A DNA stretch of 64,000 nucleotides. Source: JADJXV01 sp046328995. Its GTDB lineage: Bacteria; Bacteroidota; Ignavibacteria; Kapaibacteriales; UBA961. Shown here piece by piece: positions 46,850 through 55,861 of this stretch (the first letter of the stretch is position 1; every line of letters begins with the position of its first letter). The notes beneath the pieces were generated by a model. That model was given only the letters and a program-made list of their open reading frames with translations. It had not been told where the DNA came from and made no database searches. The DNA lies in contig JAXLVN010000001.1 of the NCBI GenBank assembly GCA_046328995.1, positions 62,001-126,000 on the forward strand, given 5' to 3'. A program made the position numbers and the translations under genes.

Positions 46850-48943
46850 TTATTTAAGTACTGAAAATACGGCAACCCATTGTGAAAGTCCCTGACGGGC
46901 GATGACATAATAAACTCCGCTGCTGAGATCAGTCGTCGAAATCGACCATTGAGCATCCTGACTCTCGCCGCCAATCAGTGACCTGCCGGAGATGGTGGTA
47001 ATACTATACCGAACGGGAGTAGCCGAGGAGTAGGAGGGGAGTGATGAACAATCAACCGTTATAGCTGAAGTCGCGGGATTCGGATAACAAATTAGGGATT
47101 GAGCATCCACGGAAGGAGGAATTTCTTCCTTCACATCCAAGGCATTTTCCAGCTTCCATACGCCGGTATTCGTCCCTAAATAGAGCGTTGTACCGGCAAA
47201 ACAGAACGTATTTCCCGTTGTGTTGGTAAGTCCTGCATTGGCGTCGGTCCACGTCGCACCGGAATTATCACTTTTGAATATTCCTTTAGTAAATGTTCCA
47301 AGATAGCTAGTCGTGCCGTTGGCATATATCGAATACGCATAATCTTTTATAATTCCGCTGTCAATTTTGATCCAACTTGTGCCCATATTTTCACTTCGGA
47401 AGACTTCTCCGAATTCGGTAAAAATGATAATCGATGAGCCAAGCTGACATAAATCCTGAATATAGGTATTGTGGAACATCGTATCCGTTTCCTGCCATGT
47501 GTCACCCAAGTCGGTACTGCGGAATAATCCTTTGCCCACCGCAAAGAGGGTGGAATTGACGCGGGTGAAGGTATAGAGAATTCGCTGTTCAAGTTCGAAT
47601 GACAATTCCGTCCACGTCTTCCCCTTGTCTAAACTTTTGTACATCGGACGAAAGCTACCCACGACGGGATAAAGTCTGATGACACCGGCAAAAAGCACAT
47701 CGCCCATCGATACAAATTGGCGGACAAAAAACCTCGTTTTGATGGTATCAGCCCATGTCCGTCCGCCGTCGGTGCTGCGATAGATGGCTTGTTCGGTCGA
47801 GGCCAGTACTATTGAATCCCCCACACAGTGAAGTGCTTCAACACCCTGTGAATACAGACCGATATGCTGCCACGAAACGCCGTGATCTTCGCTTTTATAG
47901 ACGCCGCTGTTGAATGTACCGGCATAGATATCCTTACCATGTGAAGCAAGCTTGGTTACGTTTTGATAGGATACGCCGGTGTTAACTGCCTGCCATTGCG
48001 CGCCGCGGGTTGTGGAAGTATAGATTCCTTCACCGTAACTGCCGATAAACCATTGAGAACCCAGAATCGCGATAGAAGAAAAATTAGCAGGTATAGTGTG
48101 GGTGGAAATTTGCTGCCAGGAGTCGCCGTGGTTAGTACTGTAATAGATGTACTTTCCGGCTATAGTATAGATAGTCGAGTCAATTACTTCAACAGTATTC
48201 ACTTGCGTCACTTCACGTCCTGTATCGCATGACTCCCAGGTAATCCCAAAATCTTTGCTGCGTTGCATGCCGTCGGACATTCCGCAGTAGAGTACATTCC
48301 CTTGAGCGGCGAGTAAAAACCGTTCGAAGCCGATTGCATTAGAATTCGAAACATTCACATACAGCGGCCACCAACTCTCTCCATTGTCCGGACTGCGGTA
48401 GGCGCCATTGCCGTAGGTACCGGCATAGATCATGGTATCGATGACTGTAAGGGAAGTGATACTTTTGCTGTGAAGTCCGAGATTGGTTTCCTTCCACGTG
48501 GCTCCGTCATCTGTGCTTCGATAGACGCCGACTCCGGCACTACCGGCAAAGAGTATGGTACCTTTCACGGTAAAAGAGCGGATGACCTCACCGGGTAACG
48601 TGCTGAGCAGGCGTGTCCACGATGCGCCGTTATCCTTGCTGCGGTAGAGTCCGCTATCGGTACAGGCATAAACTGTTAATGCTCCCACTGCCGTTAGTCG
48701 ATTCGCCGTAATTCCTTCACCGACGGTAGTTTGTATCCAATGTGCTCCTTTGTCGGTACTGCGGAGTATTCCATGACTTTCTATGGCTGCAAGCAGTACT
48801 GAACCAGATTGTGTCATTGCGTAAATAGTGCCGCCGAGCGGACCATTGCATTGCTTCCATTGTGCCTGAGTAGAAGAAAATACCACTACAAGGACAAGGC
48901 AGATACGGAGGACATACCTCCAAATGGTAAAACGTGATTTCAT
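46850..48943 (-). CDS. T9SS-secreted BNR/sortilin-like beta-propeller protein (tandem copy 2)
   Basis: 697 residues with the same plan as its downstream neighbour: signal peptide ending SSTQA, QWKQCNGPLGGTIYAM, roughly a dozen STDxGxxW blades and a C-terminal T9SS sorting domain (CYPNPATSAITVD ... SGVYYVIARQG). The closeness of the copies in length, motif order and spacing shows recent tandem duplication. The order suggests cotranscription with the iorB genes upstream. Confidence 0.88.
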   Translation of the reverse strand: MKSRFTIWRYVLRICLVLVVVFSSTQAQWKQCNGPLGGTIYAMTQSGSVLLAAIESHGILRSTDKGAHWIQTTVGEGITANRLTAVGALTVYACTDSGLYRSKDNGASWTRLLSTLPGEVIRSFTVKGTILFAGSAGVGVYRSTDDGATWKETNLGLHSKSITSLTVIDTMIYAGTYGNGAYRSPDNGESWWPLYVNVSNSNAIGFERFLLAAQGNVLYCGMSDGMQRSKDFGITWESCDTGREVTQVNTVEVIDSTIYTIAGKYIYYSTNHGDSWQQISTHTIPANFSSIAILGSQWFIGSYGEGIYTSTTRGAQWQAVNTGVSYQNVTKLASHGKDIYAGTFNSGVYKSEDHGVSWQHIGLYSQGVEALHCVGDSIVLASTEQAIYRSTDGGRTWADTIKTRFFVRQFVSMGDVLFAGVIRLYPVVGSFRPMYKSLDKGKTWTELSFELEQRILYTFTRVNSTLFAVGKGLFRSTDLGDTWQETDTMFHNTYIQDLCQLGSSIIIFTEFGEVFRSENMGTSWIKIDSGIIKDYAYSIYANGTTSYLGTFTKGIFKSDNSGATWTDANAGLTNTTGNTFCFAGTTLYLGTNTGVWKLENALDVKEEIPPSVDAQSLICYPNPATSAITVDCSSLPSYSSATPVRYSITTISGRSLIGGESQDAQWSISTTDLSSGVYYVIARQGLSQWVAVFSVLK

Positions 48944-48971
48944 GGTACAACCTTTTGTAAAATGATGAATA

Positions 48972-51035
48972 TTAATGAAATATCGAAAATAAAGTACTCG
49001 ACCGTTGAAGCCCTTGACGAAGGGTAATCATATACACTCCGCTCGCAAAATCATCCAAAGGAAGAGTTGTACGCGTTTCTTGTAGCTCGAATTGTCTCAG
49101 CACTTCACCAGTTAATGATGTAATGGTACAGGTGACCGGAGTTGAGGTATGGAAGGGAAGTGAGCTGTAATCTATGGTAAGAGTTGTGGTTGCTGGATTG
49201 GGGTAGCAGAATGAAATCGGGAACGTTGGAGTGTTTCCATCTGTAACTGCTAAAAATGATAGATCTAGTTTCCAAATACCGGAATTATTTGTTCCTGCAA
49301 GTACTTTATTGTCTGAAAGTGCTAAGCGGAGGATACTCTTATCCGTTAACCCCGTACTTATATCTATCCAATTATCACCGTTGTTCGAAGAATAAAATAG
49401 GCCGTTACTTGTTCCGGCGAATACTCTTGTTCCTGTAGCAACGATGGAATACACAAATGTACTCACCAACCCGGTAGAAATTTGTGTCCAGTTACTTCCA
49501 TTTATTGAACATCGGAAAACACCTGAATAGGTCGCTGCAAAAATTAAAGAGTCGGTTACGGCGATGGAATTTATTGAGCGATTTTTACCTATGAGGAGAG
49601 TATCCCAATGCAGTCCTTTGTCCTTACTTGTAAATATTCCGGGATCTACGACGACATATAGAGTAGAATCAACCACTGTAGTATATTGTATTCCTAATGA
49701 TTTAAATTGAGGTATTACTCTCAACCAGTTGTCTCCAAAATCTGTGCTCTTATACAAGCCGGTATTTGTTCCTAAAAATACAACTGAATCAATAACCGAT
49801 AGACTCCATATTGCGGGTTGATCTAATCCTGAGCTTACATCCTGCCAGTGGTCACCATTATCTGTACTTCTGAATACTCCACTGCCATACGCACCCGCAT
49901 ATACAAACGTGTTGTTTGCAGCAATAGCATGGACATTTCGATAATTGAATTTCTCATTTACTTTTTTTCATGAATTCCCATTATCTGTACTTTTATAGAG
50001 TCCAAGGTTTTCAATTCCGGCAAATAGCGAAGAACCTTGCTTACCGAACGCTCTAATTCTGCAATTAGTTAAACTAGTATTGGCTGAATTCCATGTTAGG
50101 CCGTTATCCATACTACGGTGAACACCTTCTCCATTGGTCCCAACAAAAAGTATAGTATCAATTTCAGTGATACAATGTACAATTCCAAAACTTCCTGATT
50201 GAGTATCAAAATAGTTCCAGCGTAATCCGGTATTCGCAATTCGATACAATGCCCCTAACTGAGCTTGAACAAATAAAGTACTATCAGTTACTATAAATGT
50301 ATAGTCATTATTATTGCGAAATATTCCGTCATTGGTTAGTATCCAAGTCTTTGCAGTATCAGTACTTCTGTAGATTCCATCGTTGGTTGTGCTAAGAAAA
50401 AGCATTGATTTAAATGTGGTGACATCTACAATTTTGTTGTTGTCTATTCCGGTGTTTGCCGGTAGCCAAGAAGCACCATCGTCCTGACTTTCAAAAATTC
50501 CTTCTCCATAGTTACCAATAAAAATACTCTTGCCAACTACGGCAATACTTGAAATATACGACGTTGTGAAATTGGTGTTAATTCGTTGCCAAGTTTGACC
50601 TTTATCTTCACTTCTATAAACTATGCCATTCTCAATGGCAAAAAGTGTAACACCATTATAAATAAACTTGGAAATTGAAGTTAGGGTTGTATTAATCACC
50701 TCCCAGTGTTCACCTTTGTCGATACTTCTGTATATACCTTTGTCAGTGTCTACTACGAGTATCGAATCAAGTACCAGTAATCGAGAAGTTTTACGACTGC
50801 TCAGCCCATTATTTACTTCAGTCCAATTCTCACCATTGTTCTCACTCCGATACACACCATCTAATGTTCCTGCGAACAGTATTTTCCCGATTTTGGCAAA
50901 GGAACCAATAGTTCCACCAAATGATCCATTACATTTTGTCCACTGTGCTTGTGTAGTCGCCACACAGAGCAAATAAATCAAAGAATGTATCAAAACTTGA
51001 ATGGAAGTCCGATATAGGTAAAATGGTTTCATCAA
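48972..51035 (-). pseudogene. T9SS beta-propeller protein, tandem copy 3, interrupted by an in-frame TGA
   Basis: The frame from the ATG at 51033-51035 to the stop at 48972 is continuous except for one TGA at 49968-49970. Without it the product would be 687 residues, matching paralogues of 695 and 697. The stop falls after STDNGNS, exactly where the blades have Trp (STDNGxxW), so TGG to TGA is the simplest change. After it the frame continues KKVNEKFNYRNVHAIAANN, STDNGDHW and GLYKSTDFGDNW, down to a T9SS sorting domain (CYPNPATTTLTID). As it stands the product is a 355-residue exported fragment without sorting domain. A real nonsense mutation, strain variation or sequencing error are all possible. 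The gene starts 59 bp after iorB copy 1. Confidence 0.85.
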
Positions 51036-51094
51036 ATTAGTACACCTGAGGTATAGTACTTTGTATATTTCAAAACTGAGTTATTATTGATAAC

Positions 51095-53443
51095 TTACTC
51101 CTTCACAATCTTCCTTACAATCACCGAACGTCCATTCCGCACACTCAGAAAATACACGCCGGAAGCTGCATGGGAAAAGTCAATTTCCTGCGAAAATGTG
51201 CCGTCCGGTGCCATAGCTGCCGTAAATTCCATCATCTTGGAGCCCAGTAAATTCTGAATGGAAATACTAATTTCACTTCCCTGCGGGCGATCTATTTTCC
51301 CGTCAATAGAAAAGGTTGTGGAAAATGGACTTGGATACACATTAATCGAGCCTTGTAGCTCCGCGAGAGGTTCATCGACAGCCAAAAGCTCCGACTGCTG
51401 AATCGGTAATTTCCTGATTCTCTTACCGGTTGCATTGTAAATAGCATTGCAGAGAGCGGGAGAGACAGACGGGAATCCTGCTTCGCCCATACCGAGTGGG
51501 GACGAACTTTTACCGGTGACGATATGGACTTCAATCTTCGGCATTTCACTGATGCGGAGCCACTCATAATCGATAAACGTGCTTTGTTTGACAGCTCCTT
51601 TTTCGATAGTAATTGCTGCTTTGAGCGCTGTTGACAGTGCATCGACACATGCGCCCTGCATCTGTGCTTCAACGCCCATCGGATTAATCGCAATTCCACA
51701 ATCGACGACAGCTACCACGCGCTCTACCTTCAGAAGTCCAATATCTGATACCGATACTTCAATCACATGAGCGACATTCGAATATGCGTTCGTGCACGCA
51801 ATTCCACGTCCCCAGCCCTTCGGCAGCGGCTTCGTCCATTCGGCTTTTTCAGCTGCGAGATCCAGCACATCGCGCAAGCGTCCTGCCGGTAACAAACTTC
51901 GGCGGAATTGATACGGATCTGTCTTGGCAGCAACGGCTAATTCATCAATAAAACATTCATTGGCAAATACTCCGGCAGTATGCTGTACCGAACGCCAGGC
52001 GCCGGTGGGAACAGGGCTGCTGAGTGAACCGCCGGTAAGGGAAGGAGAGGGAACCTGATACGGAGGATTTTCACCCATAATTGACGGCGATACTTTTTGA
52101 ATCCATCCGGTGACTTTACCGTCGGCAGAGAGACCTCCCTTGAGCACATGATAGCTCGCCGGACGGTACCCGTCGTTTTTCATATCATCCGCTCGGGTAA
52201 ACATAAACAAAATAGGCATCTTAAAGGTCGACGATATGCGAGCTGCATACGATGCAAAGTCGGTGTTGCTCCGGCGTCCGAATCCTCCGCCCATCAACGT
52301 AGTATTCACGGTAATTTTAGAAGACGCCAGACCTGTCGCCTGTGCGACGGCATTTAATACACTGTCTCCGCTTTGAGATGGACACCATACTTCAGCGCTG
52401 TCCGAGCGCACATCGGCTACACAATTCATCGGTTCCATCGTCGCGTGAGCGAGGTAGGGGAGTTCGTAGGCAGCTTCAATCTTCACAGCAGACGCAGCCG
52501 TAATATCAGGCACGTTCCCGACACTTGTTTTCATTCGCGTAGAAATTACCGCACTGTCTATACTTACATTATTTCCCATGTTCCATTCAATTTTCAATGC
52601 TTCGCGTCCTTTCAGTGCTGCGTAGGTGTTTTCTGCTACCACGACAATGCCGGATATACCGTTGACACGTTCTGCCTTGAGAACGCCGGGCACTTTGAGA
52701 GCATCGGCGGGGTCAAATGTTCGGACAGATGCTCCAAGAGCCGGTGGCATCGCTATCACGGCATACTTCATCCCCGGAATGCGCACATCGAGTCCGTAGA
52801 TTGCTTTACCGGACACAATATCGGGATTGTCGATATGCGGCTGAGGCGTACCGATGAGAGTAAAAGCTGTAGGATTTTTTTGTGGCGGATTACTCGGAAC
52901 GGCTATGGTGGCGGCAATGTCGATGAGTTCGGCATACGTGATGCTGCGTGTGCCGTTCGTTTCTTTAACAACACTATTTTTGGTTGAAAGACCCGCTTCT
53001 GCAACGCCCCATTTTTTTGCTGCGGCTGATATCATTATTGCTTTAACGGTCGCACCTGCTTTGCGTAACGTGCTGTAACCTCCTTGTACACTGCCACTTC
53101 CGCCTGTACTGAGCTGTCCGTTTCCGGCATTCGGCCTCGCTTGCTTGACTTTTACTTTAGACCAATCGGCGTCCATTTCTTCGGCGACGATCATTGCGAG
53201 GGAGGTGCGAACGCCTTGTCCCATTTCGGACTTGGCGACGGTGATCGTAATCGAATTGTCAGCGTCGATGTTGACCCAAACATTAGGTTCGAAGCTTTGA
53301 GCCGATTGAGTATCAGTATTCTCAAAAATTGCGCTGTGAGCAATGCCTGAGGAGAGTACCATTCCCACACCGAGGGAGGTCATGCCAATGATAAAGCTAC
53401 GGCGTGTGTGGAGTGGAAGTCCGGAAGGAGTAACAGTATTCAT
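51095..53443 (-). CDS. iorB: Isoquinoline 1-oxidoreductase beta-type molybdoenzyme subunit, Tat signal plus T9SS domain (copy 1)
   Basis: 782 residues, longer than usual IorB because of an added C-terminal domain. The N terminus has a twin-arginine signal (LHTRRSFIIGM plus hydrophobic stretch to ~36). The body is the xanthine-dehydrogenase-family molybdopterin-binding subunit: MGQGVRTSLAM, LPYLAHATMEPMNC, MGGGFGRRSNTD and LGMGEAGFPSVSPA, whose Glu fits the catalytic base. The last ~80 residues (YPSPFSTTFSIDG ... SGVYFLSVRNG) form a T9SS sorting domain. Family members hydroxylate N-heterocycles or oxidise aldehydes with a 2Fe-2S partner (IorA). Tandem with two paralogues; the substrate is unknown. 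Confidence 0.92.
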   Translation of the reverse strand: MNTVTPSGLPLHTRRSFIIGMTSLGVGMVLSSGIAHSAIFENTDTQSAQSFEPNVWVNIDADNSITITVAKSEMGQGVRTSLAMIVAEEMDADWSKVKVKQARPNAGNGQLSTGGSGSVQGGYSTLRKAGATVKAIMISAAAKKWGVAEAGLSTKNSVVKETNGTRSITYAELIDIAATIAVPSNPPQKNPTAFTLIGTPQPHIDNPDIVSGKAIYGLDVRIPGMKYAVIAMPPALGASVRTFDPADALKVPGVLKAERVNGISGIVVVAENTYAALKGREALKIEWNMGNNVSIDSAVISTRMKTSVGNVPDITAASAVKIEAAYELPYLAHATMEPMNCVADVRSDSAEVWCPSQSGDSVLNAVAQATGLASSKITVNTTLMGGGFGRRSNTDFASYAARISSTFKMPILFMFTRADDMKNDGYRPASYHVLKGGLSADGKVTGWIQKVSPSIMGENPPYQVPSPSLTGGSLSSPVPTGAWRSVQHTAGVFANECFIDELAVAAKTDPYQFRRSLLPAGRLRDVLDLAAEKAEWTKPLPKGWGRGIACTNAYSNVAHVIEVSVSDIGLLKVERVVAVVDCGIAINPMGVEAQMQGACVDALSTALKAAITIEKGAVKQSTFIDYEWLRISEMPKIEVHIVTGKSSSPLGMGEAGFPSVSPALCNAIYNATGKRIRKLPIQQSELLAVDEPLAELQGSINVYPSPFSTTFSIDGKIDRPQGSEISISIQNLLGSKMMEFTAAMAPDGTFSQEIDFSHAASGVYFLSVRNGRSVIVRKIVKE

Positions 53444-53471
53444 AGTACATTCAATTATGTGTTACAAGAAT

Positions 53472-55838
53472 TTATAGTTTTATAAGTTGCTGAGTATGAG
53501 CGAACGAACCTGCGGTCATTCGAATAAAATACGCCCCTGCAGGGCAGGGAGGTAGGAGGATTGTTTGTTCAAGTTGACTTTGTTCATCGAGTCGTGCACT
53601 ACTGCTGACAATGCGTGAACCGAGGATGTTTTCGATCGTCAGGGTAATTGCCGTCAATGCTGGCAGTGGTACGGCGCCTGTAATGTGAACGCTGTCGGTG
53701 ACAGGATTCGGCATGATCGTAAGGTGAAGTGGTGATGCTGCCTCTTCAGCAATACTCACCGGCGTTTGTCTAATCGGCAAGCGACGAATACGGGTGCCTG
53801 TTGCCCGGTAGATTGCATTGCAGACAGCGGGAGCGACAGAGGGAACGCCCATTTCACCCACGCCGAGTGGAGGGCGATTGCCGGGCATGATATGGACATC
53901 AATGCGAGGCATTTCATTGATGCGCAGCCACCCGTAATCGGCGAAGGATTGCTGCTGTATGCTACCGCGATTAATCGTTATGGCAGATTTTAAAACCGTC
54001 GATAAGCCATCGACGACAGCCCCCTGCAGCTGTGCCTCGACACCCAAGGGGTTGATCGTCACTCCACAATCAATCACCGCCGTTATACGATGAACCGTAA
54101 GCTGACCGATAGCCGAGACGGAGACTTCCACGACATGCGCGATGTCCGAACTCCAGCTATAGCAAGCAATTCCGCGGGCTCTGCCTTTGGGGAGAGGATC
54201 ATGCCAGCCGGAGAGCTCGGCTGCTTTTTCAAGCACTGCACGCAGGTGTGAATCTTCAGGAAGCATATTCCGGCGGTATTCGAAAGGATCTTTTCCGGCG
54301 AGAACGGCGAGTTCATCAATAATACTTTCATTGACAAAAACCGACGATGTGTGGCCGACAGACCGCCATGCGCCGACCGGAATAGGGAAATAAACACCAT
54401 TATACTGATTCGTAGGTGCAGGCATGCGATAGGGTGGGTAGGTCGTCGTTTCGCCATTTGCAGTGGCGTGGATAATTCCAGTGATTTTTCCCTCAGCATC
54501 CACGCCTGCTTTGCAGCAATGATAGCTCGCCGGTCGATAGTAATCGATGTGCATGTCATCACTTCTTGTAAGAAGGAATGAAATCGGAAGCTTACATTTT
54601 TGAGAGATAAGCAGGGCTGCTTTTGCGATATCGATATATAATCGTCGTCCGAATCCTCCGCCGAGAAGGGGGATATGTACCCGTACATTCTCCACGGGTA
54701 TCTTCAGGAGTGCCGCAGCTTCCGTTCGCACGAAGTCCGGCTGCTGCGTTCCACACCAGATATCTGCGCTCGATTCGCGTACATCACAGACACAATTCAT
54801 CGGTTCCATCGTCGCATGCGCGAGGTAGGGAAGTTCATACTCTGCTTCAACACTTGCCGTCGTAGTCGAAGGAAGATCCGGGAGCGGCTGAATTGCTGCT
54901 TTAAGTTGCTTGCTGATTTCCTCACTGCTAAGAGCCTGATTTTTAGAGGTATTCCAATCAATAATCAGTGCGTTTCTGCCCTGAAGAGCTGCGTATGTCG
55001 AGTCGGCTATTACCACATATCCCAGATTCGGTACTAATTCGACCATGCGTACACCCGGAACATTCAATGCTTTTGATGTATCAATCGAATTCATAGAAGC
55101 ACCGAGGGCAGGTGAATTGACAAACAGAGCATACATCATACCCGGAATGCGCACATCGATACCGTACACTGCTTTGCCGGATACAATATCGGCGTTATCT
55201 ACATGATGCATACGGGTGCCGATGATGCGGAACTCTTTCGGATCTTTGAGCGGAGGATTGGCCGGAATTTGCTGCAACGACGCCCGTTCTGCGAGTTCGC
55301 CATAGGATAAAGCACGACTGCCCTGACGTTCAACCACGGTACCGGGCTTCGTCTCACACTCCTCCGGCAGTATTCCCCACATCGCTGCAGCGGCGTTCAC
55401 CAGCATCGCGCGAGCGGTAGCGCTGGCTGTTCTGAGTCCTGTATAATTCAAGAGAATACTATTACTTCCCTCTGTTCCTGCAATTTTCTCCCCCGGCTTG
55501 AGAGCATGCGGAAGTGCCTGCTCTACAGTGACCTTCGACCAATCAGCGTCCAATTCTTCGGCAAGAATCATTGCAAATGATGTGCGTATGCCCTGGCCCA
55601 TTTCCGACTTCGCAATTTTTAGGGTGATTTCCCCGGTGGGGTCAATTCGTATCCATGTACTTGGTTCGAACGACGCAGCAGGCATTGGCGGAGGTGTCAA
55701 TACCGACTGCCCGACAAGATCCGGAGACCAGAGCGGCGAGAGTACAATTCCCATGCCCGAGGCAGCCATACCGAGGAGGAAGCTGCGCCGTGAGGGAGGG
55801 GGCTGTATGTCGGGTTGGGGGCGTGTCATGGATTTCAA
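53472..55838 (-). CDS. iorB: Isoquinoline 1-oxidoreductase beta-type molybdoenzyme subunit, Tat signal plus T9SS domain (copy 2)
   Basis: 788 residues. Twin-arginine signal PPSRRSFLLGMAASG, then the same molybdopterin-binding plan: MGQGIRTSFAM, LPYLAHATMEPMNC, LGGGFGRRLYID and LGVGEMGVPSVAPA. It is the most diverged of the three (GEMG instead of GEAG, a PPPMPAASFEP insertion after the signal). The C terminus (IMPNPVTDSVHI ... AGAYFIRMTAG) is a T9SS sorting domain. It lies 28 bp upstream of copy 1 and 23 bp downstream of copy 3. The different residues near the catalytic Glu hint at a different substrate. Confidence 0.92.
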   Translation of the reverse strand: MKSMTRPQPDIQPPPSRRSFLLGMAASGMGIVLSPLWSPDLVGQSVLTPPPMPAASFEPSTWIRIDPTGEITLKIAKSEMGQGIRTSFAMILAEELDADWSKVTVEQALPHALKPGEKIAGTEGSNSILLNYTGLRTASATARAMLVNAAAAMWGILPEECETKPGTVVERQGSRALSYGELAERASLQQIPANPPLKDPKEFRIIGTRMHHVDNADIVSGKAVYGIDVRIPGMMYALFVNSPALGASMNSIDTSKALNVPGVRMVELVPNLGYVVIADSTYAALQGRNALIIDWNTSKNQALSSEEISKQLKAAIQPLPDLPSTTTASVEAEYELPYLAHATMEPMNCVCDVRESSADIWCGTQQPDFVRTEAAALLKIPVENVRVHIPLLGGGFGRRLYIDIAKAALLISQKCKLPISFLLTRSDDMHIDYYRPASYHCCKAGVDAEGKITGIIHATANGETTTYPPYRMPAPTNQYNGVYFPIPVGAWRSVGHTSSVFVNESIIDELAVLAGKDPFEYRRNMLPEDSHLRAVLEKAAELSGWHDPLPKGRARGIACYSWSSDIAHVVEVSVSAIGQLTVHRITAVIDCGVTINPLGVEAQLQGAVVDGLSTVLKSAITINRGSIQQQSFADYGWLRINEMPRIDVHIMPGNRPPLGVGEMGVPSVAPAVCNAIYRATGTRIRRLPIRQTPVSIAEEAASPLHLTIMPNPVTDSVHITGAVPLPALTAITLTIENILGSRIVSSSARLDEQSQLEQTILLPPCPAGAYFIRMTAGSFAHTQQLIKL

Positions 55839-55861
55839 AGAAGATGGGCAAACAACACATG

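Noticed and set aside
48972..49757. Independent 261-codon gene downstream of the stop in the third propeller
   Set aside because: Its apparent start is the TTG leucine codon of a GLYKSTD blade, and the frame continues upstream without a stop to the TGA at 49968; it is the rest of the same gene.
49968..49970. Genome-wide reassignment of TGA to Trp
   Set aside because: TGA ends other genes with clear C termini here, such as the CHASE2 gene (10200-10202), the second Yip1-like gene (41379-41381) and moeB (63856-63858).
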